From the NCBI GenBank assembly GCA_015501595.1, contig JADNRX010000048.1, forward strand, positions 154,918 through 218,917: DNA of 64,000 nt, in the 5' to 3' direction. The position numbers were made by a program, and so were the translations under genes. The notes beneath the pieces are model-generated. The model searched no databases. It was not told the DNA's origin and saw only the letters and a list, made by a program, of their open reading frames with translations. Source of the stretch: Hymenopellis radicata. Lineage: Eukaryota; Basidiomycota; Agaricomycetes; Agaricales; Physalacriaceae. This document shows, one piece after another, positions 54,483-64,000 of the stretch; positions within the stretch are counted from its first letter, which is position 1; every line of letters starts with the position of its first letter.

Positions 54483-57400
54483 CTACTCTGTATCTGCATC
54501 CGCGTCATCTTCATCTTCACTGTCACCCTGCTCTTCCGCCTCATTCGTTTCATTCCAGTCCTCCGCTTCGTCGACTTCAATCCCGCCAGCTTCCCATATC
54601 GCTCTGAAAGCGCCTACCAATGTGCGCTGTGTGGCGGCCTGCTGAGCTGCATATGCACGTATACCCTCCTTAATATCCGCACCAAGTTCCGTGTTCTCGC
54701 TCTCCCGGCGCGCATCCCACCAAATCGCTCTCTCCTCCAACGTCACTGGTATGCGTCGCATCTCTTCCTCTAGTACGTTCACCTCTTCGGTCCAGCGATT
54801 CGATCTGGCCCTGCTCTTCAACCATTCCATGTGGCAGCCTGACTCAGTTAATCAATTAGTGTACCTGAAGAATTACAATCTTACCTTCGACCACATCAAT
54901 ACCGTGGCCCGTCTCATTCGCCCAAATCCACGACAACTCCGCCGCACCTTCACCCAACGGCATTAGCACATCAATATCAAAGCCACCCCCCGTCATGTTA
55001 TTTACATCGGCCTGTCGCAGAGGTCGAAGCTCGACGGACCAAGCACCACCCGGATCCAAGCGCTCGAGGGCCCGGCGACAATGCCTATACTTGTCCGCGT
55101 TAAAATCCCGTCGAGCCTCAATGGTTTTGATAGAGCTTTGCGACCGTGTCAGGACAGCTTGGCCATCTGTCTCGTCGCGTCGAAAGGCTGCGTAGGTCCG
55201 CAGCCCACGCTCACAGTCCCGCATAGCATGGAGCGCATCGTTGCATTGCGTTATACGGAGTTCCTTCTCCTTCGCCGGGAAACCTGGTGAACAAACCGTC
55301 TGTCGTATGTTCGCGTCAAAATCCGAAGGCATCCACAACTTCTGGTCCTCGACATCAATTGGCACCCTACGGGCAACCGTTTCGGCCGCCAACCGAGCAG
55401 CCACCCCAGGCATATAAACGAGCTGACTGCTTCGGAACAATCGGATTTGCCTGGACAGTGCTTCGCGCTTCCTTTGTATATCGCTGGCTTGACCTTGGGT
55501 GAGTGTCCCTTCGCCGTCTGTTAGAAGTCGCAATTTTTGCCTAGGATGACCGTCACTTGCACAGTTTCAACAACGCGTTAAGAAGGATGTGACGTACTGC
55601 TGCTGCTCGATCGAGAAACCCAATGCCAGACATCCAGTCGGCAAAGTATCGTGCAACCGCGGTGCACCCTGTTCAATGGCCAGACGCTCTGCCTCTCGCA
55701 TTCGATAGCGTGCCTGGCCCTCCGTCTCATCTATGAGATAGTTAGCAGTCGAAAGATAGCGCGAAGTGTTACCTACGTTTTACGACCTGCGCATATGGAT
55801 TCTCAATCTCTGCGTGATGCCTCTCGCGCTCCCACGCCTCAATTCCTTCCGTCCAACGAGAAACAGTGTCGGCGGGTAGATGATTGGTGAAATCCTCATG
55901 CAAGCCGACTTGCTTTAGACTCTGCTTGCGAGCTTTTACCAGCCGCTTCAAGGTGATCATTCCTGTACTCCGCAATCAGCTACGCAATTCCCTCAAGTAG
56001 AGGATACGGCACTTGCCCAAATTGATTAGTTTGCACCAGTTATGAAATTGAAACTGGTCATCCAGCGTATCCGCTCGCGATCCAGGTCCCATTTCCTTGA
56101 TGCTAGCGGCGCACATTCGGACGAATGCCCAAACTCGCTCGATGGCTTCCCCATCAGTTCGTCCCATTCCAGGCTGAATTCCCATGGCGTACTCGACTTG
56201 ACATTCAATTTGATGACAGGGAGCATGCGCTTTCGGAATCGCGGGCATCGTCTCCATGGTTTGCGGTAGCTGTAGTTCCTCGGGCAGAGTCTCCATGCGC
56301 GTCAGGAAATTCTTGATCCATTGACACGCTATGTCATACGAAAAGCAGACCTCTTTTAGCTCGTGGTCGTCACGCAGGGCTGTGCACGCCACGAAATCAC
56401 TATTGCAAAACCTGATAGGCGTTCTTCAACGTTACGTAGATGTATAACGCAAAAAATCATACCGTTCGCCCTTCTGCAAATTTCCCACGGACTGTGGAGA
56501 CACCATTTCATGGCGCGAACACATGGCGGCGACCACGCCAGTGCAGCGTAGCCCCGTGTTATTCTTCGAATCGGCGTGGGCAATGGCCCTGAACCCGCTG
56601 CAAGTATTCATCTAGATGACACCCTCAACCCAAGCCTAGAGTCGCTGACAGCCATTGACTTACATCTTTCTGGCTCGCATTCTTCAATACGTGCAACCCG
56701 TAATCGCCTGCATCATCCAACATGAAGCCCGCGCCCGGATGTAGTGAAGGATCCGTTGCTTGATTGGATCGATGTAAATTGGTGAGGCGGAAACAGGCAT
56801 CCAAAGAAATCGTCTTGCGGTAGATATACCTTAGGCCCATCAGTTAATCACTTCTCGTTCCATCAATGAATGTATAACTCACTGATTAACACGCTCTTTC
56901 CAGTCTGGCGGCAGATTCACGGACGGAATAGGACAAGCTGGACATCTCAGGACGAGCTCCCCTGGCTCGAAATGACTGGCACCGTCCCTTTCACTGCCTT
57001 TGCCGCCACGCATCATGAACAGAAGATGTCGATACTGACGAATCATGCGTAGGAACGGTTGATATCGCTTCTATAACCTCATTAGCATCAAGTAAAAACG
57101 CGTAAAACTTGGCTACCTTGGGGACTTTGATTCCCAATGCATCGGTTAGATAAATCATCGACTTATAGAAGGCATACGCCGACAGTTTCCCATTCAAGGT
57201 CAGAGCGTGGAATAGATCAAGAGCGTCCAGAGTTGCGCATGTAGCCGGCAGACGTACAGTCGCCGGATACCAACCAAACCGTAGCAATTGCTGCCGTCGC
57301 GGTACAGACTGTAAACAGTTGCAATACCGAACCGACACGTCGTGAATGCCATTCGAATGGATGATGACTAGGCGCTCAGTCGTTCGCGGCATAAAACATT

Positions 57401-58204
57401 TCGAACCGTCCTCGTGGCCTAAATACACTCGCAGGCCCAGCCGCTGCAAGGGTATACGAACAAATTTCTCGCCATCCCATTTCTTCCACGGCAAATTTCA
57501 AAAATACATCCAGCAAAAGGGCGAGAAGCGTACCTGTATAATATGGAGGGGTTTCGTAGCATGTTCCGAAAGACAGCACGCCTTGCAAATGAGGCGGCTG
57601 GGAGCACATTTCCGACAGCGATACAGATCACTCTCGGGCTGCTTGCAGCCCGCACAAGCATCCGGAGGACAATTCCCCCGCCCCTTCAGCCTCAGCAGTT
57701 CGTACAGAAACTCCTGGGCGAAGTTATACGTTCCTCCGCGCCCTGCCCAAACATCCATGGCACGTCGCTAACGATATCATTGGTGCCAGTCAACAAAGAG
57801 GACTGAATCATACTCACTCGCCCAGGACGTCTCGTTGTCGGGAAAGCGTGTTTCGGCTTCTCTGGCTCCTTGGCAATCTCAGCGTCGCTGTCGCTGTCCA
57901 CCCAATCAAGCACGACATCTGGCGCCGGTTCTTCTCCATCGCTCGATTCCTCTATGACCGTCCAAGTCTCCCTGTACTTCGTGTTCACCTGGCTGCTAAA
58001 ACTAGGCCCAGCCTCCATGACCAGGTCACCCCATTCGTTCCGCTCATACTGAAGCGTCTCAATGGGCGCCGGATCGTCGTCGCTAGGTGTTCCGGGCGCT
58101 CTCGAGTAGCGAGGCCTTCGGCGTCCATGTTGTCCATAGGGCTTTGCTGGTTGAATATTCCTACGGCGGCGCAAACCATTTTGAAAAGATTTGGGGTTGA
58201 ACAT
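54483..58204 (-). CDS. KDZ (Kyakuja-Dileera-Zisupton) transposase
   Basis: The ATG at 58204 begins MFNPKSFQNGLRRRR and an acidic linker. The cysteine cluster associated with KDZ (CxC2) follows: CAGCKQPESDLYRCRKC and CKACCLSEH, GLRVYLGHEDGSKC, QQLLRFGWYPATVRLPAT. Then come LRCPACPIPSVNLPPDW and the catalytic part: ISLDACFRLTNL, TGVVAAMCSRHEMV, NLQKGER, FSYDIACQW, GMGRTDGEAIERVWAF, EMGPGSRADTLDDQF. C-terminal helical exons (55533-54856 and 54830-54483) end at 54483. Conserved D, D and E residues are in place, and every exon is open with short introns. It is likely an active cut-and-paste enzyme. TIRs were not located. Confidence 0.9.
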
Positions 58205-58356
58205 TGACCGGTCTCCAAAAGCGACAACCGGTGTACAAAAGCTCCAAACCGATGACCGAGGGGAGATGCGGATATTACGTTGTGGCGTCGAGGAAGCGTA
58301 TAAAAGGACGGTGATGGGTAGACGTCCACTTCCAGTCTTTAACGGCGACCACCACC

Positions 58357-59020
58357 ATGTCCTTGATGTCGACACCCCGCACCTGGATGAAGCACCTAAC
58401 GCCTGCTGAACGTGACGCAGAACTAGCCTATCGGCGGTCTGTCCTGAGGCTTCCGTGAGTCTTCATTCTTTGCCGTTAGACTGGCGTTCTAACTTACCTC
58501 CAGTCTCGATACACCGCGTCAAGATCACCCATACCCGGAATTCTTTACCACTGGTGTTTACATGATATGGCACCAGTTTACCATGGCGGAGGAGGAGTAC
58601 ATCAACGCCTCGTTTCCCGACTTTGAGTTCTATGTTCGGAAGGCGCGCGCGGGCAAATGGCTGACTCTGTTCCTTCGGACCTTCCTCGCTCGCTTCCCAG
58701 AGCCTGACGGGACATCCGCGGTCAAAGGACTGGAGCGTAGGAAGGTTAGTTCATCACACAAATTGTTGTGATCCTCAATCTTACCTGACACTGTACAGAC
58801 CATCGTCAAGATCTTTATTAACGCGTTAGCCGCGTCGTGGTCCACCGAGGAAGGCCGACCGCAGTTGAAGGATGGGCGCCTAGATGTTATGACAGTGCGC
58901 CTCGACATCCTTCATGAGTATGTCGATGATTTCGAGTTCTTTTTTCCCGTCATGAAGGAGAGTGGGCAGGCGAGAGACGTGATTAAAGACGCCGTAGTTG
59001 CTCCGGGGCGGCCAAAGTAA
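58357..59020 (+). CDS. unknown protein divergent from KDZ transposase
   Basis: Exons 58357-58454, 58504-58746 and about 58800-59020 join in frame with GT-AG introns, giving about 186 residues. It begins MSLMSTPRTWMKHLTPAERD, contains YMIWHQFTMAEEEYINASFP, DFEFYVRKARAGKWLTLFLR and FINALAASWSTEEG, and ends APGRPK. It is rich in aromatic residues and helices, with no known motif. The start lies 153 bp from the KDZ start on the other strand, so the two genes share a promoter region, and this gene may be part of the same transposon. No damage was seen. Confidence 0.65.
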
Positions 59021-59573
59021 AGTGTCAGGCCAAGAGCATGATGGAGGACTCTGTGCCGGCGGGTGTAGTGTAATCTGACATGCATACGGTGTAGGCAGAT
59101 GGGGGTAGGACGAAAGTGCTTGTGGCTGTGCCAAGGGTCTGACATGTGCGACATCTTACATCCGAATCCATCGACATTGTGTACAGCGGAACCTCTTGCC
59201 CCACGGGTTCGTATCTTAGACGTTCGAACAATAACAATTCGCAAGAAGATTCTCATATAACGCCGTACAGTTGAACAAAACAGTAACCGAAGCACTAATG
59301 GTAAGCCGGACTCGTAAACGTAGCAATAAGGTCGTAAACAATAACTAAGTGGTCGTCACGTCGTAAGTAACAAGGGCTGCAGTCCAGGGAATATCGTCAG
59401 TATATAGAAAATTGCAGAGGAAAATGCGAAGTCCGTGTGCAGAAAATAAATAAGGTCACGACGACCTATGCAATAAGAAAGACAAAGAAACACCACGCAA
59501 ACCAGAAACACCACGCAAACCACATTCATCGCACACAAACTCATATCATCGATGGACTCCCCAGCTCCCCGAT
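59021..59573. other. intergenic, no gene seen
   Basis: Downstream of the 58357 gene and of the minus gene that ends at 59574. A direct repeat of CACCACGCAAACCAGAAA/CACCACGCAAACCACATT lies at 59491-59525. No other feature is supported. Confidence 0.4.
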
Positions 59574-62029
59574 TCATCCTAGCGCCTCGAAGACGACGTC
59601 GACACACTTGTTCAGAATGTCAGCCTCCGCGCTCGCGTCAATCGTCTCCAGGGCCCGTACAACCGCTCTGTCCATTAGGGCATCAACACTAATATCCCGA
59701 GCAAGATCTTGATAAAAAGAAGCGGCAATTACCTTGTCGGCGTCAACGTCGGGCTCATCGTCGTCGTAGCTCTCGCGCATTTCCACATCCCCTGGCATGT
59801 CCCATAACGGGGCTCGCGCGCTCCTGACCAGCCAGGACTGGCGTATCCTCCTCATAGAAAATGACCGGACCAGATCCAGCTCGAGCACGGCGCTTCCCTT
59901 TGCTGCTGTCGGCGTCGCGAGAGCTATCTCCGGGATAAACATCGAACTCAAGCTTCCGGCCACGAGTTTTCCAATCAACACGACAGGCGGTATCGTATTG
60001 CAGGATCGTGGAGGCATCGAAACTGCCAAAGTCGAGGTCGTTGATGGTCTGAGACGAGGTCGGCGAACTTGTGGGTGTTTCCGAGCCTTTCCTGGCTACG
60101 ATGCTCGATGGCGTGCCGGTCGGACTATTCCTAGGTGTAGGGTCGGTAGACGCCGCTATAGGAAACATAGCAGGCGGCGAGTCCGATGCAACCGAAACCT
60201 GCACTGGTGGCATGCCGGGGCCTACCAAGGATGGTGGTGGTGCTGAGAGGCTGCCGGAAGACGGGGGAGGTACCCAGTATGATCCCTCATGGCGAGGAGG
60301 AGAAGGAATGTGGGGGGAATCCTGGAGGGGCGGGCCAAGTCCAAGCGTCCTCCGTATTTCCTCATCAAAGGAGGCATCCTCCACGTCCATCGCCCGACGC
60401 TCATCTTCCCATTGTGTAAGCATGGGAGATTCCCTCCATCGAAGGACGTCCCGATATTGAGCGATGATGTCGGCGAGGCTCGAACGAAAGTGGTTGACGG
60501 CGTCCTGTAGTTCGTCCAAGGCAGCAATGCTCCCCCGCTGTGGAGTTTTGGTTGGCAGCTAGCTCATGCGAGAGGAAGCTGAGAGTGGCAGTGACAGCGG
60601 CGTTAGGCAGCGCACGCTTCAAAGAAGCGATAAGAACGCTGCGGTCGAATTCGCTGGCGGTAGGACCGGAGCCAGGAATGGGAGTAACGGTAGAACTTTG
60701 TCCAGGGACAGCGCTTGGAGTAGGTGGAGGGGCGCGAACACGGACATTCCTGTCCGTGTCCAACGACGAAGAGGGCATGCGGTTACGGTACAGAAGTCCG
60801 GCGCATGGCGTCCGACTCCAAGTTCTCCATCGGAAAATATGATGTTCGGCGGGCCTCACGCACAGGCTGCGCCCCACGAATAGGGTGTGCTCTACGGCGC
60901 CGTTCAAGTTCGCGGTTCAGAGCACGCCGTTCCGCACCAGTTACCCCACTAGAACTGGGTAGGTCGGCATTGGAGATCCCCAGCGGGGTCCGAGAAGCGA
61001 GTGATGTACGATGTGGAGGGTCTGTGGGTGGACGGAGAACCAGGCACAGCAACGGGAGCGGGGATTGGAAAGTCATTAAGCACAGTAGGAGCCGTAGAAG
61101 CAGTATCGTCGCTATCATCCTCAGGCTCAGGCGACAACGGCGCTGTGTAAGCACGAGTCTCGGAGGCTGGGGGCACAGGTGGCGGGGCATCAGGGTTAAG
61201 ACGGGGAATGTCGAAAGTCGCCGGGTCCAGAGGGCGAGGCGCCGGTAAACCCCAGCGTAGACGACGCTGCACGTGAAAGAAATGCATAACTTCAAGGAAG
61301 ACCTGGAGCGAAAACAGAACCGTGAGACTAGAGCCAGTGCGAAAATAATAAGCGACATACCCGATGGCGCCACTGCGTCTGCATTGCGTGGTCGGGATTC
61401 ATGGGGATGGGCCAGAACCTGTCGATGTCCGCATTGATACGGTTCTCCTCGCGACGAACAACCCAAAAGTTCTGTGCGAGGGCAGCTCCGTCGTAAAGGT
61501 CTCCCCACTGAGCAGAGCAATTGTTCGCCGCTTGAAGTTGCTCGGGGGAAAAAAACTGCGAAACGTTTCAGCGAAAGGTTCCACCTGATGAGAGGTGGGT
61601 GGACCAACATTATAACCGATCTCAAAACGCTGTGCGGGCTAGTGCAAGACATCAGTGAACGGGGTGGTGATAAAGCAGGAGGAAACGACCTACAACGTCG
61701 ACGAGTGGTGCTAGTTTGATGACGCCGTCGAACGGTTGCTGTTCAAGAGTGGACTCCATGAATTGCGTGTATTCCACGAAGCGCGCGTCCAGCACTAACG
61801 CACGATTTTGCCCAACACGGACGCGCAAAGAGGGAACAAGCATGTGTAACGGTCGGGGACAATGTTGGGTGGGAAAGAAGTGGGAGGAAACAAAGACGAA
61901 AATATCGAGGGGGACTTGGGAGAGCTTTTCAAGGCATGGCGGGATCCACGGCGACGTGTGACGATGCCCGAGGATGAAATTGTGTGGCGTCTGGATCCAG
62001 GGCATTGGACGCCTTCTTGAGATGGTCAT
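59574..62029 (-). CDS. unknown multi-exon protein, possibly damaged
   Basis: Minus-strand coding text is continuous in style: SPWIPPCLEKLSQVPLDIFV, FVSSHFFPTQHCPRPL, VDVVGRFLLLYHHP (62000-61660), QLQAANNCSAQWGDLYDGAA, NRINADIDRFWPIPMNPDHA (61560-61370), a GT-AG intron to FLEVMHFFHVQRRLRWGLP, then long P/S/T-rich linkers. A 254-codon frame follows (60519-59755) with NHFRSSLADIIAQYRDVLRW and MDVEDASFDEEIRRTL, ending in DNA at 59574. The linkers change frame at about 60950 and 60790, so one or two shifts or unrecognised introns exist. The order suggests a long scaffold-like protein. No family was recognised. Confidence 0.5.
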
Positions 62030-62342
62030 GCGGCGTGGGCGGGTGTTTCGGATTGGATGCCGCAGCGGATGTCGCTCATGGTTGGCTAGTCAAAGTCGAC
62101 GAACACGTCCTCCACCTCAATAGCGAGGGTGGTCGTCTCGTCGTGCCCTGCAAAGTCCACGAACACGTCCACCACCTGGACGACACTTCAATGCACGCAA
62201 AGTCATGATAATGCGGGACTCACTTCAGAGCAAAACGCCGTGAAGCAAGCGCGCGGAAGGAAGACGACCGTACGTATGAGGCGTTGCGCGCGGAATTATG
62301 GGAGGCGGATGATTCGAGGGCGACAGGGAAGGCGTATTGGCG

Positions 62343-62390
62343 ATCCAACCGGGTTTTCAGAGAGCAATCCAACCGGGTTTTCAGAGAGCA
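62343..62390 (+). repeat. 24-bp perfect tandem duplication
   Basis: ATCCAACCGGGTTTTCAGAG... is repeated exactly at 62343-62366 and 62367-62390. It lies in the region between the two divergent unknown genes. Confidence 0.95.
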
Positions 62391-62739
62391 AGCAGGAAAT
62401 GTGAGGGAAGTCGTCGTCAATCAGGATGGGACGTGGCAGGGCGAGGAAGATAGAATAGCGTGTCAGGGCCTGAGTCCAGACCTGTCGTTCAATCCGAAGC
62501 GTCGGCTATTGCCGAAAGCATGTGCTTCGGCCAATTCCGAGGGAAGGGAAGCGGCGGTTATTCCCGAAAGCAGAGGACTGTCAGTGTCATGGATACACAT
62601 ACACGTTCCTCGCTTCACCCAACCCCGCCATCATGCAGTGTTTCTGGCTGTTTCTGGATGTCCGCGCGAGCTGGACTTGGAGACTTCCAAATCCGGTGGG
62701 TGAGTCCCGTTTCCTCTCTGACTCGCATACCGACGATTG

Positions 62740-63560
62740 ATGTCCCTTCGTCCAGAGCACGATCATATTGTCCCTCTATACGATGGCCCCGTGCCTTGCT
62801 ATGGCGCGACATTAGATGCACCCGATTTCGCCACCGTTATCCTCGCCAAGTTCGCACGTACCGACCGCGACTGCATCAGCCCCGCTCACCGCGCCCAAAA
62901 AGCCGTCTTTATGGAGATGGATGAACTTCCACCGGTTCTGTACGACAGGCAGTTGTTCTGCTATACACGTTTCTGCTTCTCGCAGGATGAACTGGACCGG
63001 TTGTCGACCTTTCGCCCTTGGTACTTAGCCGCGGAATTGGAGGGCCGTTTATGGCGTTTCGGTCATGCTTTTAAGCATGAATGGAACGAGAACATCGCTT
63101 CCATTAGCGAGAATGAGGCAGAGGTGAGTCGAACTTATCCTTCTCATTAGCGTCTACTCAACATTACCAGGCGCTTTTATTCCGGCTCAAGTTCAACCTT
63201 TTCGCAACGGCGCAGCGCACGGAGTCGTCCCCCCATGGTTGTTTCTTCCTCCTGATAGTGCGGATCTCTGCGCTGATAGAGATGGGGAGTGGGAGCGGCT
63301 TGCGGGATACAATGATTTCAGGCGCGTCTGGGCCATGCGACGCGAAGTCTCTGACGCACATGCCCTGTAAGTACCAACGTTCTTCGTTGGACACCTCTAA
63401 CATGTCAGTTTCCAGACTGCCAGAGGTGGGACAGTGGATCGCTGCCGTGGATCGTCGCCATGATAGAGTGGAGAAGTATAAACAAGACGCGTATTGGCTG
63501 GGGAAGTTTATCTGCTGGTTGAAAGGGCCTGACTCTGAAAACGACGCGTCGCAACATTAG
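62740..63560 (+). CDS. unknown protein, three exons
   Basis: The ATG at 62740 opens a 128-codon exon ending at a GTGAGT donor (63124): DHIVPLYDGPVPCYGATLDA, RAQKAVFMEMDELPPVLYDR, FCYTRFCFSQDELDRLSTF, WYLAAELEGRLWRFGHAF. Exon 2 (63171 to about 63366) is open in two frames. The phase-consistent frame is ALLFRLKFNLFATAQ, while the more protein-like frame reads AFIPAQVQPFRNGAAHG and YNDFRRVWAMRREVSDAHA, so an indel may be present. Exon 3 (from 63409) ends GQWIAAVDRRHDRVEKYKQD, AYWLGKFICWLKGPD and a stop at 63560. Rich in W, F and R; no known domain. It is divergent from the 59574-62029 gene. Confidence 0.55.
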
Positions 63561-64000
63561 AAATCGAATATTGTATATGTAGTCTATGCAATGAATGTGC
63601 TCTACGTCAATCTAAAGGCGGGCAATAGGGTAGAACTTGAATGTACGCCTGGGTGTGACCAAGTCTCGGGTCACACTCCCGACGTCACCCTCCCGCCAAT
63701 GTTGATGCTCTACCAGGCGGGTAGTAGTTTTATTGTCACCCGCGATACCTCGTACTGCGAGCTAAGAGCGGGTCTTTGGTCAGGGGCCAATATGAGAACC
63801 ATAGGAGTTTTTGTCTGATAACATTAAGCAATGCTCCAAAGGATCTCATTAGCGCTTAATGACTACAACAAGTTCACAACCTTTTCAAGAAAATGCGAAG
63901 GACAAGGGACTTTTGTAACTTCAAGAGACAGGTTGATACATCGGGTAGGTAGTCTTACAGTACAATTTTACGTCGAGGAGATGGTAGATACTTCCAAGAA
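63561..64000. other. intergenic, no gene seen
   Basis: An ORF at 63591-63818 lacks motifs. Short inverted words GGGTGTGACC/GGGTCACACTCCC lie near 63652-63680. Nothing else is supported to the window end. Confidence 0.4.

Noticed and set aside
54483..63560. A TET/JBP dioxygenase gene accompanying KDZ
   Set aside because: I searched the adjacent genes for an HxD...H iron-binding pattern and the family's context. None was found in either unknown gene.

Overview
The window reads as chromosomal DNA of a filamentous basidiomycete, most likely an Agaricomycete. Genes are broken by many short introns (about 45-60 bp). The transposases belong to families that are abundant in mushrooms: KDZ, Plavaka and tnp2/CACTA. 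Fungal gene families such as Sec72, BTB 'KIFAIACR'-type, DUF6532, DUF7137 and nucleoplasmin-like proteins are present. No rRNA gene, CRISPR array or prokaryotic operon was seen.

Layout. (1) 1-5.7 kb is the 3' half of a Ty3/gypsy chromodomain retrotransposon. Its pol gene is split by a 1.7 kb terminal-inverted-repeat (TIR) element, and an intact spliced extra gene lies between pol and the putative 3' LTR. (2) 5.7-7.3 kb holds a BTB gene remnant, apparently the retrotransposon's target, and a LINE remnant. (3) 8.0-18.2 kb is a small beta-trefoil lectin-like gene cut in two by a 9.5 kb element with 21-25 bp perfect TIRs. That element carries a Plavaka transposase (minus) and a DUF6532 gene (plus). 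The DUF6532 gene is itself split by a 2.8 kb hAT-like element (8-bp TSD), which contains a foldback element, so insertions are nested three deep. (4) 18.4-23.2 kb has a MULE-like long-TIR element, a small secreted cysteine-rich protein, MITE-scale inverted repeats and mostly empty sequence. (5) 23.2-27.0 kb is an AT-rich block followed by a 3 kb tandem satellite dense in the palindrome GATATC. (6) 27.5-43.1 kb carries conserved host genes: ORC1, DUF7137 protein, dynactin p25, proline iminopeptidase, a paralogous pair of CxxC proteins, an HMG-box factor, a nucleoplasmin-like protein and Sec72. Many of them contain frameshifts, small deletions or stops, while Sec72 is clean. (7) 43.3-47.4 kb is an intact tnp2/CACTA-type transposase gene. 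(8) 47.6-53.8 kb has a second nucleoplasmin-like gene, small zinc-knuckle and acidic ORFs, a MYND-finger gene and a 1.3 kb hAT-like element. (9) 54.5-59.0 kb has an apparently intact KDZ transposase with a divergent unknown gene. (10) 59.6-63.6 kb has two further divergent unknown genes.

Taken together, the window is a transposon-rich region with three transposase genes that look intact, several non-autonomous elements with diagnosable TSDs, and host genes that are partly decaying. The most notable points are the Plavaka element that appears to carry a DUF6532 cargo gene, the additional gene in a gypsy element at the env position, and the GATATC satellite. Exon joins were read by eye from GT/GC-AG sites and reading-frame continuity, so boundaries are approximate unless stated.
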